Shown in pieces: positions 1-9,539 of a stretch of 64,000 bases of DNA. A program made the position numbers and the translations under genes. The stretch comes from Labilibaculum sp. DW002 (GTDB lineage: Bacteria > Bacteroidota > Bacteroidia > Bacteroidales > Marinifilaceae), in contig NZ_JAKJSC010000001.1 in the NCBI RefSeq assembly GCF_029029525.1, forward strand, positions 1,302,001 through 1,366,000. Reading direction: 5' to 3'. The notes beneath the pieces are model-generated. The model saw nothing but the letters and a program-made list of their open reading frames with translations. It did not search any database and had not been told where the DNA came from. Position 1 is the first letter of the stretch, and every line of letters starts with the position of its first letter.

Positions 1-2073
1 AGGAAGAACATCGGCATAAGAATTTATCACCTCATGATTCAATTCCATCTCGTAACTCTCCAAAGCCAATCCAAGTTCTGCTTGTGAGTCGCCCATCGGC
101 ACTGAAACTGATGGTTTTGAGAATACCGGCAAATGACGAGGTGACATGCTCATTATGTGATTCCACTTTCCATTTTGCAAGTCGTTGTTAAAGTATGCGG
201 TTTCCTTTTGAATGCTTTTGAAAGCTTCAATGGACTTTTTCCCAAACAACTCAGCACTACTTCTGCCCTGATTTGCTGCAAACTGGTTTTTATAAGAATA
301 CAACCACTTATGATTCAAGTTTGCAGCCCCATTTACAGGGTAAGAGACCAATTCATAGTATGCGTCTTTTCTATTATATGTAATATTTTTACCAATCCTC
401 TTGGTTTCATTTATCAACTTCTGATACTCCTCTATTCTTTGTCCAACTTCATCACCATAATGAATTTGAGTAAGCTCTGTTTCGCCCTCTTTTGTGACAG
501 GCTCTACCTGGCTCCACGCCATAAATTCCGGTCTGCGCTGAAAAGCCAATCGGTAGTATTCATACATCAAATCTGTAATTGCTGAAGAATTTTTTGCACC
601 AAACTCTCTGGCTGCCCAATTTTCCATATGAGATTTAACACCTGCACTTTTATCGAAAGAGCTCATATCCCAAGCCATATCTAAAAACAACTCAATATTG
701 TATTCATGAGGTTTGATATCGCCACAATTCAAAACCCAAACATCGCGAGCTTGAAATTCATAAGCCTTATTCATCTCTTCCCACATTAGAACAGGATTAG
801 TCGAATTCAACCATAAATAATCGTGAGGTCTTCCCCAATAGGAGGTATGATAGTAAACACCAGCTCCTCCAGATCGTTTTTGCTCTTCAGGATTACTCAA
901 CTGGCGTATGTATCCGTAATTGTCATCAGTCCAAACCAAGCTAATATCTTCGGGTACGTGCATGTCTTTTTGGTAATAGGTCAATACCTCTTTGTAAGGG
1001 ATAAATATTTGAGGCAGTTCGTTGGCTTTTTTTCCTGTCTTGTTTTGCAAAATCTCTCTTTGATCTAAAACCACATTCTCTAACAATTTCACTTGTGCAT
1101 CTGAATCATCTTCACCCACAATCATTGGAGAATCGTGCTCTCCGCGCATTCCCATTGTGTAAATACTTTCAAACTTGGAAACTTCCTTAGTTCTTTTGCT
1201 AAAAAGATCTTTAATTGTTTCTGAGTTGTTGTCGTAACGCCACTCACCCATTGTTTTGCTATCCCATTCTGCATTGATATTACACAACATTGGTTCACAA
1301 TGAGATGTGCCTACTACAATTGCATAATCATCGGCAACCTGTTTGTTTTCAGGATAATAATAGAATGGTTTTGTGCAAGAGTGCATGGCTGGCCAAATGG
1401 TATTCGCACGCAAACGCAACAACAGCTCAAATACTTTTGCATAGGTCTTAGGTCCGATATCACCAGTCTCAGGCTCATAATTCAAAGCCGCCCAACGCTG
1501 CAATCCCCAATCTTCATCGTTTAAAAATATTCCACGGTATTTTACCGATGGCGAACCATATTTATTATTTTCAATTCTAAGTAACAGTTCTTGCTTCTTA
1601 TCAGGAGTTACATCGGCCCACCATTCCCATGGCGACACACCAATCATTCGTGAAATCTCTAACAAACCAAAAGCTGTACCTCTTCGGTCAGATCCAACGA
1701 TCACCAATGCATTCTTTACATCCTTACTTAAATTTGCTACAACTTGAATCGTATAGGATTCCCAATTGTTCTGTATTGCAGAAACATCAAGCTTCTTTTC
1801 TGTAATCAATCTGTCAATAATTTTATTCTTACCAATGGTTCCGGCAATAATTGCCCCATTGGCTAATTTGTGTTCTATTGTAAGTTTGGTTCCGCTGACT
1901 TTAAATACATCTTCGGATAATATTTCAGCAGCGATCTCAACCACCTTGGCATCTTTCTTATCTATGATGATTTTTGCCGTTTGCTTCTCTGACACCAGTT
2001 CAAAACTTTTGTTTTGTGCATTAAGCCCCGATGTGAAAAACAGCAATAACATACTGACAATTACGAATCTCAT
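1..2073 (-). CDS. GH115 alpha-glucuronidase, C-terminus outside the window
   Basis: Secreted enzyme of glycoside hydrolase family 115, whose known members remove (4-O-methyl-)glucuronic acid from xylan or arabinogalactan side chains. The ATG at 2073 opens a signal peptide (MRFVIVSMLLLFFTSGLNAQ), and the frame is open for 691 codons to the left edge. Family landmarks I can read are the N-terminal domain ending VSPWEWWADVTP, then KYRGIFLNDEDW, the WTDDNYGYIRQ segment and KWNHIMSMSP near the edge. These give the usual GH115 layout of an N-terminal domain, TIM barrel and helical domain; the C-terminal domain is cut off. The start lies one base after the stop of the PLC-like gene, so the two are co-transcribed. 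The family call is secure. The uronic-acid substrate follows from the family, and the exact polymer is inferred. Confidence 0.9.
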   Translation of the reverse strand, partial: MRFVIVSMLLLFFTSGLNAQNKSFELVSEKQTAKIIIDKKDAKVVEIAAEILSEDVFKVSGTKLTIEHKLANGAIIAGTIGKNKIIDRLITEKKLDVSAIQNNWESYTIQVVANLSKDVKNALVIVGSDRRGTAFGLLEISRMIGVSPWEWWADVTPDKKQELLLRIENNKYGSPSVKYRGIFLNDEDWGLQRWAALNYEPETGDIGPKTYAKVFELLLRLRANTIWPAMHSCTKPFYYYPENKQVADDYAIVVGTSHCEPMLCNINAEWDSKTMGEWRYDNNSETIKDLFSKRTKEVSKFESIYTMGMRGEHDSPMIVGEDDSDAQVKLLENVVLDQREILQNKTGKKANELPQIFIPYKEVLTYYQKDMHVPEDISLVWTDDNYGYIRQLSNPEEQKRSGGAGVYYHTSYWGRPHDYLWLNSTNPVLMWEEMNKAYEFQARDVWVLNCGDIKPHEYNIELFLDMAWDMSSFDKSAGVKSHMENWAAREFGAKNSSAITDLMYEYYRLAFQRRPEFMAWSQVEPVTKEGETELTQIHYGDEVGQRIEEYQKLINETKRIGKNITYNRKDAYYELVSYPVNGAANLNHKWLYSYKNQFAANQGRSSAELFGKKSIEAFKSIQKETAYFNNDLQNGKWNHIMSMSPRHLPVFSKPSVSVPMGDSQAELGLALESYEMELNHEVINSYADVLP

Positions 2074-2074
2074 C

Positions 2075-3151
2075 TTATTTTGTATCATGGTTTACTAATT
2101 TTATTCTTTCGTAGCTGTTATTCTCAAAGCTGATTTTAAAATCAGACTTGTATAAGTTTGTAGGGATATAATAATCGGTTGAGATTACCTGAGCTCCCGA
2201 TTCTTTTGCTTTTTCAAATTTGGTATAGTCCTTGGTTCTGGATTCTTTAGTTCCTGCATCGGCTCTGGTTCTCACTAGATATCCTTTTTCAACCAATTCT
2301 TTGATGTGGTTAAAATCTCTAATTGGATTATTGATAATTCGAAAAGCAGCTTCTGGGTTTCCTTCGGGACTATTTACAAACAGTACCCTTCCTTTTAAGC
2401 TAGGATGGCCTTCCAGATAACTGCTAATTTTCTCTTCTTTCTCGTCCAGCACAAAAAGAAATCGACCTTTTAACTCCTCCAAACGAGGCCATCCATTGGT
2501 TAGAATGGCAGTTTCTAAATTTTCAAAATTACCACGAACCAAATCGGGTGTAATTAATTGTTCGTTGGAAAATACCGAACGAATTTCCATATCCAAACTA
2601 TCCAAAGCTTCCTTGGTAAAAGGGAGCGGATCAAGTGTTCCTTCAACTTTTTGATCCTTGGTATTCATCAAAACAAAAACCGGCGTATGATTCGGATTTT
2701 GATTCGACCATTGCTTCATCATATTCAAACCATCTTTAAATAGCAAATGATGACTTCTAAAATCAATATCTTGAATGTGAAACATTTTCAAGCCGGATTC
2801 GGCTAATTTTTGTTCTGCATCATATTCTTTAGGTTCAAAACCTGATTCCCTGATCAGCTCTAATCCTTTTGGATTTAAAAAATGTCCTCCTTGAGGATCA
2901 TAAAACACATCTAACTCCACATTTCGCAAGCCTAATTCCAATTGCTTTTTAATTGAAATATGACCGTATTGTAAGGAAGTTGCTTTTGTAGAATCCATTT
3001 GATAAATGTAATCCCAAAGTGCTTTTTCAATTGGAATTTTATATGAATTGTGACTACCAATAACCTGTATCTCATTCAAACGGATTTCCGTTTTATTGCA
3101 AGCGGATACGGTTAGTAAAATACCTAATGCTAATAATATTCGATTCTTCAT
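2075..3151 (-). CDS. PI-PLC-like phosphodiesterase lipoprotein
   Basis: 358-residue protein of the calcium-dependent phosphoinositide phospholipase C superfamily (PI-PLC-C1 type). A lipobox (TVSAC, Cys18) predicts a lipoprotein at the cell surface or periplasm. The two expected catalytic histidines are visible in IGSHNSYK (His34) and KMFHIQDID (about His125), with RNVELDVFYDP as the acidic metal-binding strand between them. The family cleaves glycerophospho- or phosphoinositol-type esters, and its real substrate in Bacteroidota is unknown. It sits inside a run of glycosidases and its stop is one base before the GH115 start, so it is part of the sugar operon. It might remove a phosphodiester-linked decoration, which is inference only. 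Confident on fold, not on substrate. Confidence 0.75.
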   Translation of the reverse strand: MKNRILLALGILLTVSACNKTEIRLNEIQVIGSHNSYKIPIEKALWDYIYQMDSTKATSLQYGHISIKKQLELGLRNVELDVFYDPQGGHFLNPKGLELIRESGFEPKEYDAEQKLAESGLKMFHIQDIDFRSHHLLFKDGLNMMKQWSNQNPNHTPVFVLMNTKDQKVEGTLDPLPFTKEALDSLDMEIRSVFSNEQLITPDLVRGNFENLETAILTNGWPRLEELKGRFLFVLDEKEEKISSYLEGHPSLKGRVLFVNSPEGNPEAAFRIINNPIRDFNHIKELVEKGYLVRTRADAGTKESRTKDYTKFEKAKESGAQVISTDYYIPTNLYKSDFKISFENNSYERIKLVNHDTK

Positions 3152-3327
3152 TCTAAAATTCTTGCTTGTTTCTTAAGCTGTGAAATTACGAACTAAGGAC
3201 TAAAAGCAGATGAACAAATCAATCACAGATATGGACATATTATTCACGATTCATTTATATGCATCTGTTTAGAATGAGATATTCACACAAAAAAATATGC
3301 CCAATTTTTTCGAATAGTAATGTACTA

Positions 3328-4947
3328 TTATTTTCTACTCTGAATATATTTATCAGCGAATCGTTTCCCTAATATTCGTTGACTTTGAGAATCAAAATGA
3401 AGACTATCTCCTCGATTAATAAGGTCGGCTGTGGGAATCAATTCTGCATGGATATCTTTTGAGACATAGTCCTCAATTTCCTTATTTATTTGCAACCATT
3501 TGCTTTTATTTTTCGAGTAGCTTCCCAATTCTCCGATCAATACAGGCAAAGATTTGTTTCCTGCAAAGCTTCGGAATTTGCTCACTAATTTCATGAGTCT
3601 CTCTTCATATTTTGGAATGCAGCGTTCATTTGCATCACTTTCTCCCTGATGCCACAAAATCCCCTTCAATTTGCCGTATTTTTTTGCCAAATTCATCTTC
3701 TCCTTAAAATTGGAGAGTAGTTGCACCTCGCGATGAATGGAATCCCCCAACCATTGACTGATAGAACTTCCTCCTACAGCGGTTGGAATCAAAAGAATAG
3801 AAACATTTTCAGGTACTTGATTGAGTAACTGATTTGCAAATGAAACCCCACAATCTAAACCCTTCATTGTCGGTTCATAAAAGTTCAGCGGCTCTTTGGC
3901 CAGAATAACTTCATTACTTTTATTAATCGTTAGAATTCTTTCAGAAGTAATGGTATCCTGGGGCTCAACAAATCCTCGTCCAGCCATATTAGATTGTCCC
4001 GCCATCATAAAAACCCAAACGTCCTTCTTTTTAGGCATTTTCTTCGGATAGACTGTTGATTTCGGAAAATTCATAACCCGTTGGTGCTTTTCGAACTTCC
4101 TGCTGTTTACCATTTGACTTAACCATTTTTCGGCAAGTGCAGGCCAGGTTTCTGCTGCTGGATTTCCTTTTCGCAATCCATATCCATGTCCTCCAGTGCC
4201 TAGCAGGTGCAATTCAACAGGTATCTTTTTATCCCGCAGAGCTGCAGTCATTACCAAAGAGCTATTTCCATATTTATCATCAGCTGTTCCGAAAATAAAG
4301 AAGGGTGGCGTGTACTTGCTAATGGTCAATTCTGGCGTAAGACTTCTCTTTTCTCCTTTATCGAGATAAGCTGGATAAATGAGCATGGAAAAATTTGGAC
4401 GGCAGGAAAACTCATCCATAGCATCTATTTTTGCATAAGAATCGAGCTTAAACTGAGTGGAAGTTCGAGCACACAGACTTGCTCCGGCAGAAAAACCAAT
4501 CATTCCTATTCTTTCAGGATGCAAATTATATTCATAAGCTTTACTTCGAACCAAACGAACAGCTCTTTGAGCATCATTTAAGGCTCCTTTTTGCTTATTA
4601 GGAATGCGATATTGCAATACAAAAGCCGTATATCCAAGCGAATTAAGCCATTCTGCAATTTCATAACCTTCCTTATCTACGGCCAAAATATTGTATCCGC
4701 CACCCGGGCAAACAATAATACCAACACCCGAGGAATTCGGTTTTGCCGGTTCAAAAACCACTAAGGAAGGATTGGTAACCTCGGCCAGACGAATTACATT
4801 GCCACTGGAATTTCCAGACACGATTGCGGACCGCTTTGCTTTGAGTTCACCGGGAACTTTATCTGGCCATAAGTAAAGTGTGTCTCTTGTTTGAGCATGA
4901 CCTGCCAAGGCGAGAAAAAGAGCCAATATTGAAAAGGTAAATTTCAT
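3328..4947 (-). CDS. Two-domain carbohydrate esterase: alpha/beta hydrolase plus SASA/CE6-like
   Basis: 539 residues with a signal peptide ending GHAQ. Residues about 20-285 are an alpha/beta-hydrolase esterase: oxyanion region CPGGGY, nucleophile elbow GFSAGAS (Ser153), Asp near 223 (TADD) and His near 254 (GGHG). Residues about 305-537 are an SGNH-type sialate O-acetylesterase/CE6-like domain: GQSNM (Ser319), WHQGESD (432-438) and the terminal DSLH (Asp514, His517). Both catalytic triads appear complete, so one polypeptide may remove two kinds of acyl group, or act on two positions, of an acetylated polysaccharide such as xylan. The linker is rich in Lys and Pro (about 285-308). It belongs to the glycosidase run on this strand. 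The fusion is seen directly; the substrates are inferred. Confidence 0.85.
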   Translation of the reverse strand: MKFTFSILALFLALAGHAQTRDTLYLWPDKVPGELKAKRSAIVSGNSSGNVIRLAEVTNPSLVVFEPAKPNSSGVGIIVCPGGGYNILAVDKEGYEIAEWLNSLGYTAFVLQYRIPNKQKGALNDAQRAVRLVRSKAYEYNLHPERIGMIGFSAGASLCARTSTQFKLDSYAKIDAMDEFSCRPNFSMLIYPAYLDKGEKRSLTPELTISKYTPPFFIFGTADDKYGNSSLVMTAALRDKKIPVELHLLGTGGHGYGLRKGNPAAETWPALAEKWLSQMVNSRKFEKHQRVMNFPKSTVYPKKMPKKKDVWVFMMAGQSNMAGRGFVEPQDTITSERILTINKSNEVILAKEPLNFYEPTMKGLDCGVSFANQLLNQVPENVSILLIPTAVGGSSISQWLGDSIHREVQLLSNFKEKMNLAKKYGKLKGILWHQGESDANERCIPKYEERLMKLVSKFRSFAGNKSLPVLIGELGSYSKNKSKWLQINKEIEDYVSKDIHAELIPTADLINRGDSLHFDSQSQRILGKRFADKYIQSRK

Positions 4948-4985
4948 GCGTTTATCAGTTTATTTGTTAGTTTAAATATACGGAT

Positions 4986-5026
4986 TGAGCAGGAAAATTC
5001 GCTTTTTCAGCTCATCTTCCTGCTCA
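4986..5026 (-). terminator. Inverted repeat between GH78 and the esterase gene
   Basis: Ten-base arms TGAGCAGGAA and TTCCTGCTCA pair perfectly around a 21-base loop. They lie just past the GH78 stop in the direction of transcription. No clear U-tract follows, so this may be an RNA-processing or partial-termination element rather than a full terminator. Confidence 0.4.
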
Positions 5027-5051
5027 TTATCATTTGGAAACAGTAATTCTT

Positions 5052-6911
5052 TTACTGCTGAATTTGCAAGGTATTTATCCCTTCGTTCAGCTTCACTATT
5101 TTTTTATTTTTAATAATACAATTGTTCAACAAAACTTTAATCTTACTGTTCGGCAAAACGAATTCCCCATTCATGCCTTTGGGCAGCTTAATTTCGTAGA
5201 TCTGCTCGTTCTTATCCGATACAATGTACTTGGCCTCGATACTACCTTTTAGGGTAGGAACTTTTATTTCTGAAAATTGAAGATTCGTCAATTGAGGTTT
5301 AATTTGCACACTAGCAAAACCTGGTGTTTTAGGTGTAACTCCCCACATCTGACGAGTAATAACATTTAATGGAGCAGTTCCCCAAGCATGATTCCAATCT
5401 GAATTGGGTTTGTATTTCATATCCCATGCTTCCAAAGCCATGGTCGAACCAATTTCAATCATGTTCCACCAAGTACGGTCGTGTGTCGTATCAGTGATTA
5501 GTTTCAAAGCATATTCCGATTCGTTGGCTTTATATAAAGCATCCAACAGATACTGAGCTCCATAAACACTACAAGCCATTCCTCTTGTTTTGATGAACTC
5601 ACTAACCGACTTCTTATTTTTTTCCGGTACTAGATCAAAGGCAAGTGGAAACATATTGGCATGCAATGAAGCATGATTGGTACCTTCTCCATCGATATAA
5701 ATCCCTCTCGATTTATCGAATAACTTGTTATTGATGACCTTTTTAAGCTTCTTCGATTTTTTCTTAAAGAAAGTAGCATCCTTAGTTTTACCAAGGCAGT
5801 CAGCAATTTCCGACATCAAAAATAGATTGTAATAGTAAAACGAATTGACCACCGTATTAATTGCCACCATTTCGTAACCATCACGTTCACCTTCTTTTTT
5901 TGCAAGCTTCCATCCTGTATCCTTTTGTCCTGCAGGCCAGTCAACAATATCCCTTACCCTCGTATTCGCTTTTTTAAATCCTAATTCCAATTTAAATTCA
6001 CCATCTAACTTAGCTGATTTTGAACTGATCAATCCATCCTCACGCTCCAAATCCATTAAGGTTCTTATTTTTAGAACGTCATAATATTTCTCAAGCATCT
6101 CTTTATCACCGGTGTACATATAATCCTGATAGTACAGTAAAACGGTATGCAAAAGCCATTCTGTTGGCCAGGTAGGATGCTCAACAAAATATTCGTTGGT
6201 TCTGCGAGCAATCGAATAAACATTATCTACGGCATAATGACTTAGCTGATTGATATAGGCGTCAGCTTCGTAAGGAATACGTTCCCGGTCTCCATCCACA
6301 TAGTAACCTGCAAAACTTGTTGCTTTTATGGTGTGCTTGCATAAATCCCAAACTGCATTCAAAACTGTATCCGAAGAGGTAAACGTTCCTGCTTCATCAT
6401 TAAATTGATAATAATATCCTTTTTGCCAGATTTCTAATTCTTCAATCGGAATCTTTAGATTCTCTATTTCACAATACCTGAACGGCATGATCACTCCGAA
6501 AGATTCCGGAAGGTGAATCGCACCAGGTTTTGTATTTCTCTTATCAGCAAGCAAATTAACAACCATATTTTGATTGGCATTAACTTGATCAAGCTTCACT
6601 TGTTGATAACGAATTGTTCCGCCAGGATTTCTATCAATCTGATTTATTTCAGTTAATTTCTCACCCAAACGAACAATCAAACTATCCTTCTGTAGCTGTT
6701 TGGAATGTAAAACTACCGTTCCAAAATAGGCTTTTCCAAAATCAATAAAATAATGACCGTCGGCTAGCTTTACTATTCTTTCTGCTTTGTTCAGTACCGT
6801 TTCAAAATCATTTTCAGTTGGTACCTTAGTGATTTGAGCTTGTCCTAAAGTACACAAGGTCAAAAACAGACATGACAACAGATATAATTTACTATTTGAT
6901 GATATATTCAT
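5052..6911 (-). CDS. GH78-like alpha-L-rhamnosidase
   Basis: 619-residue secreted protein (signal peptide ending LGQA) with the six-hairpin rhamnosidase domain. The diagnostic segment YVDGDRERIPYEADAY (about residues 203-218) holds the conserved acidic residues of GH78, followed by NEYFVEHPTWPTEWLLH. The C-terminal part (WNHAWGTAPLNVITRQMWGV, then a beta-sandwich) matches the rhamnosidase C-terminal domain. Shorter than many GH78 enzymes because the extra N-terminal carbohydrate-binding modules are missing. It would remove terminal alpha-L-rhamnose. The ATG at 6911 is 16 bases from the stop of the upstream GH3, so it is read in the same operon. Confidence 0.85.
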   Translation of the reverse strand: MNISSNSKLYLLSCLFLTLCTLGQAQITKVPTENDFETVLNKAERIVKLADGHYFIDFGKAYFGTVVLHSKQLQKDSLIVRLGEKLTEINQIDRNPGGTIRYQQVKLDQVNANQNMVVNLLADKRNTKPGAIHLPESFGVIMPFRYCEIENLKIPIEELEIWQKGYYYQFNDEAGTFTSSDTVLNAVWDLCKHTIKATSFAGYYVDGDRERIPYEADAYINQLSHYAVDNVYSIARRTNEYFVEHPTWPTEWLLHTVLLYYQDYMYTGDKEMLEKYYDVLKIRTLMDLEREDGLISSKSAKLDGEFKLELGFKKANTRVRDIVDWPAGQKDTGWKLAKKEGERDGYEMVAINTVVNSFYYYNLFLMSEIADCLGKTKDATFFKKKSKKLKKVINNKLFDKSRGIYIDGEGTNHASLHANMFPLAFDLVPEKNKKSVSEFIKTRGMACSVYGAQYLLDALYKANESEYALKLITDTTHDRTWWNMIEIGSTMALEAWDMKYKPNSDWNHAWGTAPLNVITRQMWGVTPKTPGFASVQIKPQLTNLQFSEIKVPTLKGSIEAKYIVSDKNEQIYEIKLPKGMNGEFVLPNSKIKVLLNNCIIKNKKIVKLNEGINTLQIQQ

Positions 6912-6927
6912 GCTTCTACTTCTCTAT

Positions 6928-9489
6928 TTATTTCACCTTACAAGTTTTCTTTAATCGGATATCACTTGATGATGCACCGATCATAAACTCAAAAGCTCCT
7001 TTCTCAAAATGCCATTCATTACACTTTTCATCCCAAAACATTAATTGTTGAATTGGGACCTCAAAGCTTATACTTTTCGATTCGCCAATTGCCAAAGAAG
7101 TTCTTTTAAAACCAACCAGTTGTTTTAATGGTCTTTGTACCGAAGACTTCACATCTTTCACATACAATTGAACCACCTCATCCCCCTCGTAGTCTCCTGT
7201 ATTTTTGACCGTTGCAGAAATCGTAATGCTTTCCTGATTTTTAGCAATTTTCATATCGCTATAAGCGAAAGAAGTGTAGCTTAAACCGTATCCAAAAGAA
7301 TAAAGTGCTTCTCCTTCAAAATATTGATAAGTTCTGCCTTTGGTAACTTCGTAATCGTTCATTGGCGGAAGATCTTTCTCCGATTTATAGAAGGTAAAAG
7401 GCAAACGTCCTGCAGGATTGTAATCACCAAAAAGCACATCGGCGATGGCAGTACCACCACTTTCACCAGGATACCATGCATCCACGATTGCAGGAACGGT
7501 TGCATCCATCCAATTAATGGCTAAGGAACTACCCGCGACCAAGACCACAATCATATTTTTATTTTCCTTGTAGATATCTTTTAAATAGTTGACCTGATCT
7601 TCAGGAAGTCCTAATTCAACTCTATCTTTTCCTTCTTTTTCGATGGTTTTATTGATTCCCATTACGGCAATCACATAATCACTGCTTCGAGCCGCGAGCC
7701 TATCTTCTTCGTATAAATCGCCACCATCGGCATTCGGCACTTTCCAAAGCAATTGACAAATTGCATCGCCACCATTATCAAAATATTCCAACTTGATAGC
7801 ATATTTTTTACCGGCTTCCATTTTAATATCTACCTGATCGGTTGTTGTGCCACGATTGTGCCATTCGTCAACTACCAATTCATCATTCAACCACAAACGA
7901 ATTCCATCATCAGAATTCACTCCAATTTTATAATCACCCGTGATATTAGGCGCAATATAACCAGTCCATCTAATCGATTTATGTTTGTAATTCGTGTAAG
8001 GATCTGGAGGCTGATTTACTGGATCGAAGTTCACCACTTTATCGGTTCGTGTTTGAGGAGTTCCTTCCAAAAACTTATCGTCATAGTATTCAGCATACAA
8101 ACCTTTTCCGTCGTTTTTATCGTTGCGTAGATATTCCGACTCTAAAATATTAAGGTTTCTGGCTGCAGTTTTCCATTTTACATACTGAACCTCTGCCTTA
8201 TCGGCCAGTTTGTTTTGAATTCCTTTTAGCGGTGATATAGGAGATATAACTGGTAATCCACTATAATCACCAAAAACAACTTGGTTGGCGTTGAAACCTA
8301 CTACTGCTACTTTTTTAATCGCATTGGCATCTAAAGGCAGTATATTATCCTGATTTTTAAGCAAAACAATTGATTGTCTTGAGGTTTCAAGGGCAAGTTC
8401 CTGGTGCTCTTTTGAACCAATTACATCAGGAGATATTTTAGCGTAAGGATTACCTGCTGCAGGATCGAAAATACCCAATTTGAATCGGGCCTCTAATACA
8501 CGGCGAGCTGCTTTGTCGATAGATTCCTTTTTTACCAGTCCAGCCTGATAAGCTGGATACAAATGATTTGTATAAATTACGTTACCACATTCCAAATCGA
8601 GACCTGCTTCGATCGCTACTTTTGCAGCCATTTGCGGTGTTTCTACATAATGATGTGATTTTTCTAGATATTTCGGAGCTCCACAATCGCTCACCACATA
8701 ACCAGTAAAGCCCCATTCATCACGTAAAACAGTTTGCAGTAACCAATTGTTTGCGGTACAAGGTATACCATTTATGGCATTGTAAGCACTCATAATGGCT
8801 TGTGCTTTTCCTTCTACGATACATGCTTTAAAAGCAGGCAAATAATATTCACGCAAAGCTCTTTCAGATATGTCAGCATTGCAGGCAAATCGGTTTTCTT
8901 CCTCGTTATTGGCTACAAAATGTTTAGGTGTAGCCACAACTTTCAAATATTTTTCGTCGTCCCCTTGTAATCCATTTACAAAAGAAAGCCCAATTTTACT
9001 AGTCAAAAATGGATCTTCACCATAGGTTTCAGGTGTGCGACCCCAACGAGGATCTCTTGCCATATTTATTGTTGGCGACCACATGGTTAGCATATCGCTA
9101 TATCCTGATGTTTGGTCTTTTCCTTGATTCAAGAAATTCCATTTGGCACGGGCTTCATCTGAAATTGCAGTAGCCACATTGTAAATTAAGTCAGGATTCC
9201 AAGTTGCAGAAAGTGCAATGGCTTGAGGAAATACTGTAAAACGTCCTCCTTTAACCACTCCATGCAATCCTTCATTTCCATGATAATATTTGTCCACACC
9301 CAAGCGCGAAATCTCTTTACCTGAAGCCTGTAGCAAAAATACCTTCTCCTCTACCGTTAATCGGCTCATTAGATCATCTACTCTCTCCTCAATAGATAGA
9401 CTACAATCATTAAACCTATACTCTGATTGACTAAAACCAATGTTTGGAAGTAGTACTAAAATTAAAAAAATAAATCTTCCTAGTTTCAT
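6928..9489 (-). CDS. GH3 beta-glycosidase with inserted PA14 domain
   Basis: 853 residues, signal peptide ending NIGFSQ. The GH3 N-terminal barrel contains MARDPRWGRTPETYGEDP and the nucleophile strand GYVVSDCG (Asp268). A PA14 domain (about 463-597: GLYAEYYDDKF, GDYKIGVNSDDGIRLWLND) is inserted into the GH3 C-terminal alpha/beta domain, and a fibronectin-III-like domain ends the protein. The PA14 insert normally shapes the aglycone site. The sequence style (HGVVKGGRFTVFPQAIALSATWNP) resembles beta-xylosidase/beta-glucosidase members of GH3. It would act on terminal beta-linked xylose or glucose released in the periplasm. GH78 follows closely and GH43 precedes it. Confidence 0.88.
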   Translation of the reverse strand: MKLGRFIFLILVLLPNIGFSQSEYRFNDCSLSIEERVDDLMSRLTVEEKVFLLQASGKEISRLGVDKYYHGNEGLHGVVKGGRFTVFPQAIALSATWNPDLIYNVATAISDEARAKWNFLNQGKDQTSGYSDMLTMWSPTINMARDPRWGRTPETYGEDPFLTSKIGLSFVNGLQGDDEKYLKVVATPKHFVANNEEENRFACNADISERALREYYLPAFKACIVEGKAQAIMSAYNAINGIPCTANNWLLQTVLRDEWGFTGYVVSDCGAPKYLEKSHHYVETPQMAAKVAIEAGLDLECGNVIYTNHLYPAYQAGLVKKESIDKAARRVLEARFKLGIFDPAAGNPYAKISPDVIGSKEHQELALETSRQSIVLLKNQDNILPLDANAIKKVAVVGFNANQVVFGDYSGLPVISPISPLKGIQNKLADKAEVQYVKWKTAARNLNILESEYLRNDKNDGKGLYAEYYDDKFLEGTPQTRTDKVVNFDPVNQPPDPYTNYKHKSIRWTGYIAPNITGDYKIGVNSDDGIRLWLNDELVVDEWHNRGTTTDQVDIKMEAGKKYAIKLEYFDNGGDAICQLLWKVPNADGGDLYEEDRLAARSSDYVIAVMGINKTIEKEGKDRVELGLPEDQVNYLKDIYKENKNMIVVLVAGSSLAINWMDATVPAIVDAWYPGESGGTAIADVLFGDYNPAGRLPFTFYKSEKDLPPMNDYEVTKGRTYQYFEGEALYSFGYGLSYTSFAYSDMKIAKNQESITISATVKNTGDYEGDEVVQLYVKDVKSSVQRPLKQLVGFKRTSLAIGESKSISFEVPIQQLMFWDEKCNEWHFEKGAFEFMIGASSSDIRLKKTCKVK

Positions 9490-9539
9490 ATCTTGTTCGT
9501 AATTATTATTTTTTGAATCAAAAAAATGCTAAAAAAACA

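Noticed and set aside
3226-3260. ATGGA followed by an ATGGATA-like stretch upstream of the PI-PLC gene, resembling the three PUL promoters
   Set aside because: The second repeat is degenerate and off by one base, and no TAnnTTTG box lies 21 bases away.
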